64,000 bases of DNA from Meconema thalassinum (lineage: Eukaryota > Arthropoda > Insecta > Orthoptera > Tettigoniidae). The stretch is taken from the NCBI GenBank assembly GCA_946902985.2, contig OX336388.2, positions 1,213,440,609-1,213,504,608 on the forward strand. The letters run 5' to 3'. The notes under the pieces are model-generated. The model saw only the letters and a program-made list of their open reading frames with translations, did no database searches and was not told where the DNA came from. Below, in pieces: positions 34,006-46,693 of this stretch (position 1 is the stretch's first letter; every line of letters starts with the position of its first letter). The position numbers and the translations under genes were made by a program.

Positions 34006-34194
34006 TACTCTTTTCTATCATTTTTCTTAAATCGCTAAAATGTCATGTGCATTGTGTGGTGAAACAAATGAGTATTCAAGGCCGCACCAGCGCCGTACTG
34101 GTCCGTACACGACCGAACACTTGTGCCGACCCAAATTACACGCTAAATTTTCTATTCTGTTTATTTTCTCATTTTTGCGATGCTACGCAACCTC

Positions 34195-34440
34195 CTCAAC
34201 CTTCCGTGACCTTAAGGTAGGAACCATCCCAGTATTTGCCTGGATTAAATTGGGAAATCACGTAGTTCCAGTATAACTTATATGAGAATCAAACACACCA
34301 CTTCTCAGGTTTGCCCCACGAGGTTGAGTATACCCCAATCCAACCCTCAGACAAGAATTCAATTTCTTGCCAGAGGCGCGAATCGAACCCAAACCTTCAG
34401 ATTGCCGACAACCAAGAATGTTAGCCGAGGTGGTCGTATT
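34195..34440 (-). mobile_element. SINE family A, minus strand
   Basis: Partial copy: CAGTATTTGCCTGGATTAAA, CCCCACGAGGTTGAGTATACC, TTCTTGCCAGAGGCGCGAAT and TCGAACCC (reverse B box) in family order. Confidence 0.65.
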
Positions 34441-35040
34441 AACCTGTGAAAATAATATTGTACAGGAGCGCTTTTAAACTATAAGAATTAAATGTATTTT
34501 GTCTTTAAAAAGTCAACGATAAACTCGTAACAAAGACGTTCAAACATAACCTAAATTTTGAATACGTGAAATGTGTCTATAACATTTGTATCGGCATGAT
34601 AGCCGGATAAAATATTTCAAAGAAATAATCTACGAACGAGATATTGTACGATGCTGAAACACACTCGCACGTATGTATTTAACTTACAGATGAAAGACTT
34701 TATAGTATAGAGACTGCACAGGTACCGTTGCATGATATTAGCCTGAAGAAACAGTCCTGTAATAAGAATGACTGCTTGAATTCGATTGATTCCAACGGCC
34801 TTCTAGGAAATTAGTCGTTTGGTAATGACATGTTTATGTTACGGTGAGTAGTCATTGATGTTAGTAGATTTTAAAGTAGTCGAATAAATCGTATTTTCCC
34901 ATGTAAGTATCAATTAAGAAAAGGGACGGACGCCACCACACCAAACGCGCAGTATCAGAGACTATCTGTACTTCCTTCCAGCGGAGCTCTAGGAAGTCAA
35001 TCCGATGAGAAAATAGGGAGTAACATTGTTGTTGTTGCTG
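34441..35040. other. No gene recognised
   Basis: AT-rich unique-looking sequence without supported features. Confidence 0.5.
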
Positions 35041-35044
35041 TTTA

Positions 35045-35320
35045 ATTTGAGAGGTTTGGACAAAGTGGTAATTTAGCCCAGTGTAATTGGATGTGTGTAG
35101 ATTTTCTTTGATAACCTGTGTAATAGCGGTGTCTGTAGTAGTGTGTGCATTTGTAATTCAGGGAGGATTCGAAAGGAAGCTGCCGTAGCCTCCTCTGCTC
35201 AGTTTTGCCACATGAGGCTGAGTGTATCCCGTTCCAGACTTCAGACCAGAATTAGATTTTTAAGCTGAGCCGGGAATCAAACCTGGGCCTCCGGGGCGAC
35301 AGCCAGGTGAGTAACATTTA
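35045..35320 (-). mobile_element. SINE family A, minus strand
   Basis: Contains GATAACCTGTGTAATAGCGG, GTAGTGTGTGCATTTGTAATT, CACATGAGGCTGAGTGTATCC and GAGCCGGGAATCAAACCTGG with the head to the right. Confidence 0.75.
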
Positions 35321-35489
35321 CTTCGTTCGATACACCTCGATGTTGTTTATGAACAGCTGCACCTACGCATCCGTGTAGGTATCAACAATGTTACGCCTGC
35401 AATGCTGCAGAAATTTTAATATTTTGTTAAGAATGAGCCTTTTGTCTTCAAATATGTATTTAATAAGAAATACAGGAAAATAAAATCTT

Positions 35490-35790
35490 CTTCTTCTTCT
35501 TCTTCTACCTTATCCGATACGGACGTTGGCTACCACCATGGCTAACACCTTCTTATCCTGTGCAATCCTGAAGAGTTCCGTGGAAGACAGCCCAAACTAC
35601 GTTCTTAAATTATCCATCCTGAGTCTTCCTTCATGCAATTTTACCGTGATTGATGAGACTCATGGTTGTTGTCAAAAACTGTTCTTCATGGCATGGTCGA
35701 ATCACGTTAGTACAAGGCACCATCGGAGCATTCGTATTTCCATTACATGCAGGGCTTTGACTATCCCGCCATTAATAGTGCGTATATAGA
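35490..35790 (-). pseudogene. Degenerate RTE-type LINE 3' end with (GAA)n tail
   Basis: Minus-strand reading gives VMEIRMLRWCLVLT, then KLHEGRLRM and VVANVRIG, broken by several stops, and ends in a GAA run (35490-35505). The order EMRMLRW...EGRLRW...VANVRIG is the common C-terminus of RTE/BovB-like insect LINEs. Much of it is eroded. Confidence 0.5.
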
Positions 35791-36044
35791 GCCGTACTAT
35801 GTAATTAAAAAATCAATTTTGAGTCCATAATCATAACCTAAAGGCAAGGTCTTGTCGCTGCAACCACATTATTTGTCTCTCCCTTGCTGATCGTTTCAAA
35901 TCAGCATATTCCTGGAAATGTACTTCTTCCTCGGTCTTCCTCTCCCCTTGTTCCCCAAAACCTTTCCTTCCTACACAATCGTTAGGATATTTTTATGGCT
36001 TAGTGTGTGGCCCAGGAATTTTGATTTCCTCTTTTCTATAAATA

Positions 36045-36350
36045 GCGGCTTCGATGGCGTAGTTGGTAGCATGCTGAGCTTATATGCCCAACGTCGCGCG
36101 TTCAAACCCGGCCGAAGTCGTCGATTTTTAAGAGCGTTAAAAATCCCTCAGGATGCCTTCCTTCGGAGGGGAAGTAAAGCCGGCGGTCCCATGTCATAGA
36201 TTTATGACATGTAAAAGAACCTTCCACTAATTGTGAAGTTAATTATAGGTTAGATTTGACTAACACTCTTAGGTTCCAACGTTCGTTGCCACGAGCCGAC
36301 TGCGGTGGCGACTAGAAACCAAGTTCGAAACTTGTTGTTGTTGACGGTGG
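36045..36350 (+). mobile_element. tRNA-derived SINE (family C), plus strand
   Basis: Head GGCTTCGATGGCGTAGTTGG (A box) and GCGTTCAAACCCGGCCGAAG (B box) at tRNA spacing. A body follows with AGAGCGTTAAAAATCCCTCA, CCTTCGGAGGGGAAGTAAAG and CATGTCATAGATTTATGACA. A minus-strand relative is at 61185-61345. Confidence 0.75.
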
Positions 36351-36414
36351 CGTTTGGTAGCAAAAGTAGGAACTTCTTCAAAATTGAATGTCTGCAGTTC
36401 TTACTAGAGTTAAA

Positions 36415-36535
36415 AACAGATAACACACACTAATACAGCCATCACAATTAACACCGGTTATCAGATAGATTCTACACACACCCAAAGTACACGGAGCTAC
36501 ATGACCGCGTTGTCGCAGCCCCTAAACTGAGGAAC
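36415..36535 (+). mobile_element. SINE family A, 3' fragment, plus strand
   Basis: ACCGGTTATCAGATAGATTC, ACACACCCAAAGTACACGG, GAGCTACATGACC and CGCAGCCCCTAAA match the 3' end of the family. Confidence 0.6.
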
Positions 36536-36740
36536 CAACCATCTTTTCTACAGTGTTGATCAACTCCCTTGTTTCATTTACTTCCTTAAGGATCTTTTGG
36601 TTTGACTTTTTCTCTATGTAGCATATTTTCAGCATCCTCCTCCATGTCCAGATGTCCATTGCTTCCAGGCGTTTTATATTTTGTTTTGCTAAGACCCATG
36701 TTTCACAACCAACGAGTGGGTTCACATCTCACCGTCGCAT
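36522..36740 (-). pseudogene. LINE reverse transcriptase C-terminal remnant
   Basis: The minus strand encodes VGCETWVLAKQNIKRLEAMD followed by WTWRRMLKICYIEKKSNQKI. This is the conserved segment after the polymerase core of RTE/Craft-like LINEs (GCETW...RLEAFEMWCWRRMLKI...N). The polymerase itself is missing. Confidence 0.7.
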
Positions 36741-36959
36741 GTCCTTGAAATGGTTTTCCTTGACTTATTTTACCTATTTTTTCATATTTGTGGTATTCTA
36801 CATATTCTTCGTGATATTACATAAAATTACGTTTTCCTGTTTTTATATGAAATAAATTGCTAAATTGAAGTTTCACACTTAATGTGGGGCTGTTGTCTGT
36901 AAGGTAATTATGAGTGACAGGTATTTGAGAGGACGATAGGATGATAAGTGCTGTGCATG

Positions 36960-37255
36960 GGGAAACTGGTGCAAGTGTACTGAGTTAATTGCAAAAAGTG
37001 TTGAAGAGAAATCCTGGTTATTCAACATTTCACAGTGTGTGCCGAATTCTAAATGGAGATGACGTTGATCCTCCCGAGGACATTTCTCCAGCAAAAATTC
37101 CTTTCCTAAAATTTGCCCCAGTTACATCATGTGATGTTGAAAGATCCTTCTCTGCATATAAGAACATCCTAAGTAACGAACGCCTTTCAATGACCACAGA
37201 GATCATCGAAAAATACTTAATAGTTCACTGTGCTACAAAATTTAATGAATAAACA
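36960..37255 (+). pseudogene. hAT-superfamily transposase, C-terminal dimerisation domain remnant
   Basis: About 85 aa with IPFLKFAPVTSCDVERSFSA, then YKNILSNERLSM and a YLIVHCATKFNE end. The ERSFS-x-YKNILS...R motif is the hallmark of the hAT dimerisation region, the C-terminus of the cut-and-paste transposase. The DDE core and zinc finger are absent upstream, so this is a relic. A shorter second copy of the last codons follows at about 37320-37370. Confidence 0.75.
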
Positions 37256-37515
37256 TGTTTTGAGTTATGAAAATAATAAGTTTCTATTGAATATGTGTGT
37301 GATATATTCGTGTAATATGACTCCAAAGAACATTGAAAAATACTTAATAGTTCACTGTGCTACAAAATGTAATATAAAGCGTGTTTAGAGTGTTGTAACT
37401 GACAAAATGGTAAGTTTATATTAATTATATGTTATTACATATTTTGCCCAATCTAGATATTTTGCCCAATCTACATATTTTGCTAAATATTTTGGCGCTT
37501 TTTGTTACATATTTA
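37256..37515. repeat. Duplicated hAT tail and ATATTTTGCCCAATCTA repeats
   Basis: AAATACTTAATAGTTCACTG recurs about 125 bp downstream of its first occurrence. A 17-18-bp word ATATTTTGCCCAATCTA is repeated near 37438-37475. No gene. Confidence 0.6.
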
Positions 37516-37516
37516 T

Positions 37517-37520
37517 GTAC
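37517..37520. repeat. Left 4-bp target duplication GTAC of the LTR retrotransposon
   Basis: GTAC precedes the 5' LTR and follows the 3' LTR (51686-51689), as expected for Ty3/gypsy integrases. Confidence 0.8.
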
Positions 37521-40500
37521 TGTGCCCAACTGGCCACGGCAGTCTGGCATCGAACTCAGGTCTCATCAGAAAAGACCAGGCACATGGTTATGCTTAGAGT
37601 CGAACCATTGATCTCTGCGGGGGAGCAATTATTGGGAACCCAAAGAGCAATGAGAGGTATACTGGCATATAAGAATGTAGCGTGATTTCACGATCTATAG
37701 GTGAATACCATAGCAATTTAAGGGAAGAACTGTAGCCAAATGCAAGGAAATATACATTTTCAGAGCATACGAAAGTGAGAGAAGGCCAGTTTGAAGTTTT
37801 ACAAATGACCCTTAGCAAGTGGGCGGAGTAGTCTAGGCGCCTACCTAACTACTTACGTCTGGAGCGGAGAGACAGCTCAGAATTAATGACTCGGGTATCC
37901 ACCGCTTGACAACGGTGCAAGCTATGGCGGGATCGACTGCACATGGAAATTAATTGATTACAGCTAAGTGGATCATTGAAATGCATTGAAATATACACCC
38001 AGGTGAATATATTCACGGAGAGGTAATTTAGGAATGGTTTTTCACCTAAATTAAGGCCTTTATCTCCAAATGAATGCATCACAACCTAACCTACGCTCAA
38101 GAGCATTGACTTAGTGACCAGTCAACGGGGAAGTACCACGATAGCGTGCCCACGCGCTGAACTAAGGCAATTAATTGTAATTAATTGGCCGAAGCGATCG
38201 CCGGCACGCGAATGTTTTTGAAACCTCCACACATAAATAAACAAGATGTAGATGTCATTTCGGCTGAAGAGGTATTATTTCAAGAAAGGAGTCGCTCTCG
38301 TGTGTCCAGTGGACTATTTTGTACGAGAAACCTTTATATATGGGGAGCGAGGCAAGCCAAGCCAGTCTTCTGCAGTTCATCACCAGTCTTCTACAGTACA
38401 CACGTAACTAAGACGTTGCTAGTAGCGCGCCAAATGTTAAAGTATCAACGCGTCGCCGTTGGAGAACAATAGAAGCAAGTTATAAAAGCTTCATAAATAA
38501 TCATGAAGTGCGTCGAAAGTAAATTATTACAGATATTTACATATTATCTGACGCCAATATAAATTCGCCACAGCGAAAAGGAACTTATAATGTTTTGAAC
38601 AGTTCTTATACCGGGAGGTATTGTCAGAATTATATATGACAGCATCATCAGAAACACTACAATGATGGGAGCTTGGAAACCATTGCCACCTAATTTGGAT
38701 AGTGAGCTGAACAAGATTGCAGGGAACGAGGATTGAACGTCCGTAAAACGCTGTTAGATTGTCACGGAGACCAGCGGTTGTCATAAATTGCAGCGCATCT
38801 CTGAGATCAGGCGTAGGAGAAGTCCAATTTAAGGATCAACATGTGAAGTAGTGGATAAATGTATATAAATTGTGAAATAGTGATTTTAAGTGTTCATGTG
38901 TATAGTGATTAATATGCAGTGTGTTGCAATGATAAAAGCCACTGATAAAAATATGTATATCATGTGGGAAGTGTATGAATCTAAGTGTTGTGTCAAGGAT
39001 AACATGATGGTTTAATTCAGGCGTCATGGTAGCGCTAAAGCCGAGGCGCTGGCACTATCCAGCAAAGAGGAAAAAAGTGAGTACCCATTTTTTATCATGT
39101 AATTATAACTAAGTAGTTCACCATGTAACGATTTATCACTTTGTGTAAGATGTAATAGTCACTTACTGAACGAGTTTTCACCACTCGTCTTGAATGAAAT
39201 ATGGCTTGGAAGGTGATTTGTTTGAGGCCATTGAGGCAAAAATAGTGATGGATGTAACGGTAACGTTAAATAATAATAAATAATATTATGGGTCGGCAAA
39301 CAGTAAAGTAATAGGCATTTTTGGCCTAAATAGTGTTCAAATAGTGTCATGTCTAATGTAAAGATACTGTATTTGGTAAACAGTAAGAGTATAACGTGAA
39401 ATATAAAGAAATACGAGAGCTTTTTCAGTGTCAGTGGAATATGAATGAATATTTGATATGGTCAATCCTTAGGATTATGTTTGAGGACCATTAAAGTAAA
39501 GTAAGCCAGTAAATTTTATTACATTTGTGTTAGGAGCTATGTAAAGCTTTGGCTTAAGAGGTATGAGAGAGAACGCGGGTGCCTTAATAATGGAGTCATA
39601 TATGTGAAGTATTGTTTGAGCCGCTTGTAAGCGTGCAGAATTAACGTAGAATCCAGTTATTTACGTAATAAATATAGCGGGGACAACTAGTATAGCTTGC
39701 ACGTTAGGTGAGAAGTTGGCCAAATCTACGAGTAGTATCGCCCTTGAGCATACGGTATTATTTCGCAGCGAATTGGACAGAGCCTGTCTGTATCCAACGC
39801 TTGCTTGAATTATGCCACTATTGACGTCCGTCGAGACGCTGTGAGCATGTGTGTGTTAATGACCCACCCTGTGAGGTGAGGATCATATTCGTCGTTTAGG
39901 AACGCAGGTTTCCTTATATTTTATTGACAGCTGCTGGTGAAAATCGTGGATTTTCACTATGATGCGCGTCTAAAGCCACAAGTAGTCACCATTGAACGGC
40001 AAGTCTATCACTAGAATTCCACCCCAGCCATGAATGTTAATTAAGGAGCCAGTTTGAGCCCAAGACACTAAGGATAGATGTTAAATATTTAAATGACTCA
40101 ATTATTTAGGAGCCACACTCAGTGTTACTCCAGTCTGCACTTTGTAAACAAACCTGACCTTGATCTTGACAGAGTGAGAGAGAGGGGAATGGTAGACCAT
40201 TTCTGTAGCGGCCATCTTGGAGAGCCGGCTGGAACGAATTTTATTGCCTGCTAAGGGAGAGGAAGGTTGTCCGACCGGTCCCTAGTAAATTAGAGTCACA
40301 CTAGGACACTGAGAAATCTCGATATTTAAATATGCAATTAAGATATGATTATTTTGATGATGCCAAGTGAATTAAACGGTGGGTTGCAACTCACATACGT
40401 TGTTGAATCATAGAAATCAGATAATATTTGGCTCAATTATTCTCTGAGGAGAAAAGCTGAACCAAAATAATGTAGGCATCTTCTTTTAGAGTGCATTTTG

Positions 40501-41186
40501 CCATTCCTGCTAATTTATGCAGACGGGTATGTGTTTTTCCCAGAACATGACACATTTGTAACAATGATAAGCCCGACAAGACCCAGAAAATCGTTATATG
40601 GTGAAACTATAAAATTAAGTACCACTTTTCCTAAGGCGTTCATATGCATGGAAGGAAGGAAGATGATTCACGCAACACAACAAATATCTGTTAATGATTG
40701 CAGAAAGTAATGAATTCATGTTAAATCAAGGTAAATGCCATAAGAAATGAAATAATGTTTTATTAGTATCATTTTATGTGATATGTGATTTGTGTTATGG
40801 TACTCCCATTAACTAAAATTGTGTCAGTTGATGAACACTATGAAAACCCATGGAAGTCTGAAAATATCATTGACAGGATGCTAGAATTAGACTTGAGTGC
40901 AGTGTCGCACTATTTTAAGAAGAAAGCTCACAGAATAACCCTATTTTATTTGTGGGAATTAAATGTAAATTGTCCTTTGTTTTGTATTTGTTGTATAGCC
41001 ATTGATTTTAGACCAGTAAATGTGTTATTTTTAGGAATATGTTGTGTATTTCCTGTAGAGTAGTTACCTGGTAGACTCAAGTCCTGAGCATGTGGTCGTA
41101 TGGTGGGCAGGAACGTCCCATACCTCGAAAGACCGTGAGCTAGTTGGGATACGAACACATGGTCCACATGATGACAATCGGGTACA
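37521..41186 (+). repeat. 5' LTR (3,666 bp)
   Basis: Starts TGTGCCCAAC and ends GGGTACA. It is matched base for base, without indels, by 48020-51685. Its length is several times that of usual Ty3/gypsy LTRs. Small ORFs inside it (60-95 aa) are repeated in both LTRs, have no recognised domain and are not credible genes. Confidence 0.95.
38335..38341 (+). promoter_or_regulatory. Candidate TATA box of the LTR promoter
   Basis: TATATAT followed about 25-35 bp later by a CCAGTCTTC initiator-like region. The same site is at 48834-48840 in the 3' LTR. If used, U3 is about 0.85 kb and R-U5 about 2.8 kb. Position only; no transcript evidence. Confidence 0.35.
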
Positions 41187-41204
41187 TGGAGGAGATGTCT
41201 CTGT
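41187..41204 (+). promoter_or_regulatory. Putative primer-binding site
   Basis: TGGAGGAGATGTCTC starts at the first base after the 5' LTR, where the tRNA primer of reverse transcription should pair (TGG complements CCA). I cannot name the tRNA. Confidence 0.5.
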
Positions 41205-41863
41205 ACTGGGATTGAGTCACAGGTACTGCTAAAAGTCGGCCGAGATATTAATGGTAGAAGCAAATATAGCATAGAAATTGGGACAGAATAGGAAAGGCCG
41301 CGTCCCATTTGTTAATAAGCCATCGCGTGATATAAATTATTGATAATCCTCCATAAAACATGCTTAAATGTAAATGCACTTACACACAAACCCCCTTCTT
41401 TATCATGTCACCCAGGTGTGTGGGCCAAAGCGTGTTATCCCTCTATATCACCCTCATCATTATCAATGTCGCCCGTGAGTGGGGCCTGTTGAAATTACGG
41501 GTCACCATAGGCACATGAGGGTGAGTACAATACATTAATCTTTATCAAGGGCGCCCAGTACTTGGTTGGCTTATGGGATTCAGAAAAACCCATAATAATA
41601 GCATGGTTTTCATGGGGAAAACCATAGAAATAATATTTTTCCTCAAACTTTGTTTGAGCGATTGTGAGTCTTTCTAAATGATATTCAGACGTCAGACACG
41701 GTTGTCAGACGGGTACGAGGGTCTATACCCATTCCATAGTTGGTTTTGACATTTTATAATATGTTGTTGTTGTTGTCGTGGGATCGGAATCCTTTTCTTT
41801 CAAATAGAACGCGCCAGCGTATTCAGCTGCGGCCTACCTATATCTCAAATTAAGAAGTACAGG
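41205..41863 (+). other. Untranslated leader of the LTR retrotransposon
   Basis: About 660 nt between primer site and gag start, with no ORF of note; expected to hold packaging signals. Confidence 0.5.
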
Positions 41864-44800
41864 ATGGCTGGAACTGAAGACGTACTCAGGTGTATTGCTG
41901 AGTTGAAGGAACATTTCGATAATTCTAATGCTAAGAATAAGGAAGAATCTAAAGCATTTAAAGAGGAAATAGCAGATAGATTGGCTACAATAAATGTACG
42001 ATTGGATGCCAATCAAACCGAAATAAATACTAGATTGGAGGCTAATCAAGCCGAAATAAACAATAGATTAGAGGCTAAGCAAGCTGAAGTCAATACTAGA
42101 TTGGAGGCTAGTCAAACTGAGGTAAGCCAGATGTTGGCTACAGTCGATACTAGATTAGAGGCTAATCAAGTTACAATAAACACGCAGTTAGAATCAAACC
42201 TAATAGAGGTTAATAAGAAAATGGATGACGTTAAAGAGTCTGTCCAGCGTGAGGTAACTAAGAATATTGTTAGCGTGATCTCAGAAATGCAAGGTGATAA
42301 CGATAAACGCTTTGAGTCTATTGAATTAAAATTAGATAATAATCTGCAAGCGTGCAGAGAGTCACAGCGTGAAATTAACGATAATTTAAGCAGTATGTCC
42401 ATGGAGCTTAAAGACATTCAGAGTCAGAATGAAGCTAATACTAAACGTCAATTAGAGCAGTTTAATACGTTCACTCAGACCGTGGATCAAAGGTTCGAGG
42501 ATAGCGATATAAAATGGAATACGCGAATGGCAGGTTACACCAAGGCGGTGGACGAAGCCTTAAGAAAACAGGATCAGAATATCCTTGACCAATGCAAGGA
42601 AATTCAAGAAATAAAAACTTCTGATCAAGAGAATAAGGAGATAATGTCAAAAATGAAGAGGCAAGTCGGGAAAGTACAGAAAGAGTTGGAACAAACTCAG
42701 AACGACTTAGCAGTTATCCATAAAAGACAAGACGAGGACCAGGGAGAAATCACGAAAATAAGGACTGAAATCTCTCATATACAAGGTCACATTCAAAAGG
42801 AAGTCACAGGCTTACGAGAAGAATTAGAACTTCGAGAAGGCTTAAAGACTGAAGCCAGTGATAAGACTCTTGCCGAAGTAAGAGAGAGTCTAGCAGGGGA
42901 AATTATCCACCTGAAGGAAAACCTTAAGGACGATAAGGAAAAGGTATTTTCTATGGCAGAAAGAAACCGAGATCGCCTAGAGAAAATAGAACGAGAGGTA
43001 TTAGCTCGTTTGGAAAGGGCAGAAAATAGACACAGTCAAATCGAGACGAGAATGATCGCGCAGGAGGAATCTATGTTGCGGAATCCTAGGTCTAGCGAAG
43101 GAAGTATAGACGAGAATAGGAGAAATAAATGGGCAGATATAGAAATACAGCCCACTCCAAAGAATGCAGCCATGCCAAGTGACAGTCCGTATACCACACC
43201 TGGTATGCCAATTGCCATGTCAACACCGCATGAAAATGCTGTTCAAAGTCAAATAGTCACAGTTATAAGGGCTAGTGATGAGAAACCAAAGAAATACTCT
43301 GGGAGTAATTCTAACATGACACCCAAGTACTGGCTTAAAGAAGTTTCCGAGTACTTGAATGATGCGAAAATACCGCCAGAGCGCAGGTTGAGAGCGATTG
43401 AAAAACTAACCGAGGGGGAGTGTGCCCTATGGTTTAGGAGTTTTCGATACACGTTCGACACCGTTGAAGAATTTCGCCAAGCATTTTTAAGCAGATACTG
43501 GAACGCGAGCGTACAACAGAACCTCAGATTGGACTTGTATTCCAGGCGTTACAGTACTAGTAATCCGACTAAGTACGGGGAATTCTTTGTGAATCAATTG
43601 TGCCGTTTTCGAGAGCTTGATGAAGGGCTTAGAGAGTCAGACTTGTGCATAGCAATAGCCAAGCAGCTACCGTATGAAGTACAACGTCTGCTAATCTCGG
43701 CAAACGCCAAAACTGCAATTGATATGGAGGAGGTGCTGAGACAACTTGATCTAACCACAGTGCAGCACACAAGACAAAGTCGAAATGCGGAACAAGTTAA
43801 CATGACGACTACACCGATCGAGCCAACCAAGGTGCAGACAAAAAGCAAATCTACAAGCACCGAAACAGAAAAGTCCGACTGGCAACGCGAAGGACGCGAA
43901 AACCAAAATTATAGGCCAGCGTATCGAGGAGCATCGAACCGTGGTAATCGAGGAAGGAAAAACTGGAATCAGCGTGGTACCAGAGACCAGCAGCTTGATC
44001 ACAGAAGGAGTTACGGCCGAAATGGGAACAACCAAGGATGGAGATCCCAAGAGCAGAGTCGCGGGTTCGATGAAGAGGCGGAAGAACGTTATCACGCATC
44101 TTTAAGATACATGGAAGAGCGCGGAGATGATCCAAGACAATCGCGAGTTCATTGGGATGAAGCGATTAGGAATAGAAGGTCACCCGACATATATCAAAAT
44201 GATGACGGTGCCAAAAGTCTGGAACTTCAGCAGCATGAAGACAGACAGAAGAACTCCACAAAGAATGGAGCAATTGAAAAAAAAACACCAAATTTAAATG
44301 GCCAAAGAGAGATAAGTTCAGGATGGAATGCAGTGAATGTTGTTAACTGGATTGCCAAACCTGAGGAGCTTATCGAAGACCTCGATGAAAGGACGGTCAA
44401 TGTAAGAAGGGAACTACCCATTATTATTGTAAACATTGCGGGTATGAAGATAAGAAGTCTCATTGATACAGGGTCTACAGTGGGTTTGATAACCCAGGCA
44501 TTATACAGTGAAATTCAGAGTAAAATTCACGTATTGAAAATACCTATTTCAAGCGTGAAAATAAAAGGTGTCATACCAGATAAAGTTATGATATGCAAAT
44601 ACCAAGTATTTTTAGATTTGCATATAGGGAACTCTACATTCTCACAGAGCTTCCTACTTGTAAATAAGCAGCCTTTTAATATCATTGATGGGATGGATTT
44701 CATAAGAGAGTATAAAGTTATTATAGATCTCTCGCAAGACATTGTGATGTTTCGCGCAAGTGAGGGAAAGGAAGAGTTAGAACTCTCATTAAGGCAGAAT

Positions 44801-45874
44801 GAAACGAGACCAGAAGAATACGTATGGCATACATACGGAGATATGACTGGGGATGCAGTGTCGACAACAGAAGACATCGAGGAAGAGTTGGCAACACTGG
44901 CCGCAGACATTGAAAAGGATCTCGAACCAAAATTTGAAGAATGCCTGGAAGAGAAGATTGAGGAAGCTAAATTTGGTCCAGAATATAAGCAAATGCTAAG
45001 GGAACTGCTATTTGAGTATAAAGGAGTCTTCGATTCGAGACCTGGCCGGATCAAGAATTTCCAGTATGCGTTCCAAGTCAGCGATTGGACACCATTTAAA
45101 CAGAAGCCGTATCCTGTAGCTGAGAAACATTATTTAAAGGTTAAAAAAGCAATACAGGAAATGCTAGAAGCAGGCGTCATTGTAAAGACAGCCATACCCT
45201 ATGTCAGCCCACTGGTAGTTGTTCCTAAACAGGACGGAAGTGTGAGGATATGCCTGGACCTACGAAATTTGAATTCCAAGGTTATACCGGAATTTGATAC
45301 AGTGCCGCCCATTAAGGAGGTACTCAGAAGGTTCAAAGGAAAGACTGTGTTCTCAAATCTTGACCTGACGGCAAGTTTTCACCATCTTGCTCTGGAAGAG
45401 AAAACAAGCTTGCTAACTGGATTTTTATTTGACCAGCACACGTATTCATACGTGCGTCTTCCATTTGGATTAAAAACAGCAGGTTCAGCATTGATACGAG
45501 CGCTAGATCGGAATCTATCCGAAGAAGTAAAAGCTACAACCATATGTTACGTAGATGATATACTACTGACATCTGAAACTGTCGAAGAGCATGTCAGAGA
45601 TCTACGCAAGTTGTTATATGACCTAAGTCAGGCTAACTTTAAGGTCAATATAAAGAAGTCTAACTTTGCTCAGAGAGAAGTTAAATTTCTAGGCCACGTA
45701 ATAGATGCACAAGGAGTCAGACCTAATCCGGGAAAATTGGAAGTCATTAAACATTTCCCGAGACCAACGAAGGTAAAGAACGTCAGGCAATATCTAGGAG
45801 TTATTGGATTCTTTTCAAACCATTGTCCGAAGTATACCGAGACCGTAGCACCACTCCAAGACTTACTTAAGTAG
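41864..45874 (+). pseudogene. gag-protease-reverse transcriptase portion of gag-pol, ends at an in-frame TAG
   Basis: 1,336 codons. Residues 10-400 form a long coiled coil, with 11-residue repeats (LEANQAEINNR type) at about 46-112. A capsid-like region follows at 475-630 (KYWLKEVSEYL...ALWFRSF). Then comes an Arg/Gly/Asn-rich basic segment (680-735) with no CCHC knuckle, presumably the RNA-binding part. The protease has DTGST near 867-871. The RT has FSNLDLTASFHHL and YVDD (about 1229). Gag and pol share one frame without a visible gag stop. The TAG at 45872-45874 interrupts the frame, which continues open directly after it, so this copy cannot make full pol without readthrough. Confidence 0.92.
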
Positions 45875-46693
45875 GGAGGAAGATGGCGCTGGACGGAACA
45901 ATGCGAGGAAGCCTTCGTGAAATCTAAACAGATGTTGTTAGATTATGTGAAATTGGGATATCCTGACTACACTCAGAAATTTATTATCCAGACTGACGCA
46001 TCATTTATAGGGGTCGGAGCTATGTTGTATCAGGAGAACATGGACAGGCCAGAGGAGAAAACTTACATTGCATTTATCAGCAGAAGGTTGAAGCCTAATG
46101 AAAAGAATTATACGGTCACGGAGATCGAATTACTCGCGATACTGTATGCCTTGCAGTATTGGCGAAAGCTAGTCTATGGTTTTAGAATTATATTGAGAAC
46201 AGACCATAAAGCCCTAACGTTCCTGCTGAAAACTGACTTGTCGAGTCAAAGACTGACAAGGTGGTCCCTGTACATACAGCAATTTCAAGTGGAAATAGAG
46301 TATTGCCCGGGGAAGGACAATATCATACCTGACTTGCTGAGCAGATACCCTACAGCTGATGAAGAAGAAGTTCTAGCTATCGAGATAGAAGATAGAGATC
46401 AGAAGACCTTAGATGATCTGAGGAACATCACCGTTTTTCAACGTGAAGATCCCTGGATACGGTTGATGATTAATTACTTCGAGGGAAAGCTGGATAGAGG
46501 AACTCCGATGTATGTGGAAGCTGAAGCATTATCAACGGAATATCTATGGTTTAACCAGATGTTACACAAATGGAGCGACTCAGACCACACCAAACCCAGG
46601 ATAGTCGTACCACCAGCATTGCAGAGAAAGCTAGTATGGTTAGCACACCGAGCTTTTGGTCACTCCGGTGTAGATAAGACTGCCAAAACTTAG
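45875..46693 (+). pseudogene. RNase H and integrase N-terminus, same frame after the stop
   Basis: Continues the gag-pol frame. RNase H: FIIQTDASFIGVGAML (first Asp), TEIELLAILYAL (Glu) and RTDHKALTFLL (Asp); these acidic residues are intact. The segment then gives the integrase zinc-binding start (HRAFGHSG) before ending at a stop created by a one-base frame change within a run of four A at about 46685-46688. Confidence 0.9.

Noticed and set aside
38185..38472. 95-aa frame repeated at 48684-48971 as a duplicated gene
   Set aside because: Both lie at the same place in the two LTRs; the duplication is the LTR itself, and no domain is recognisable.
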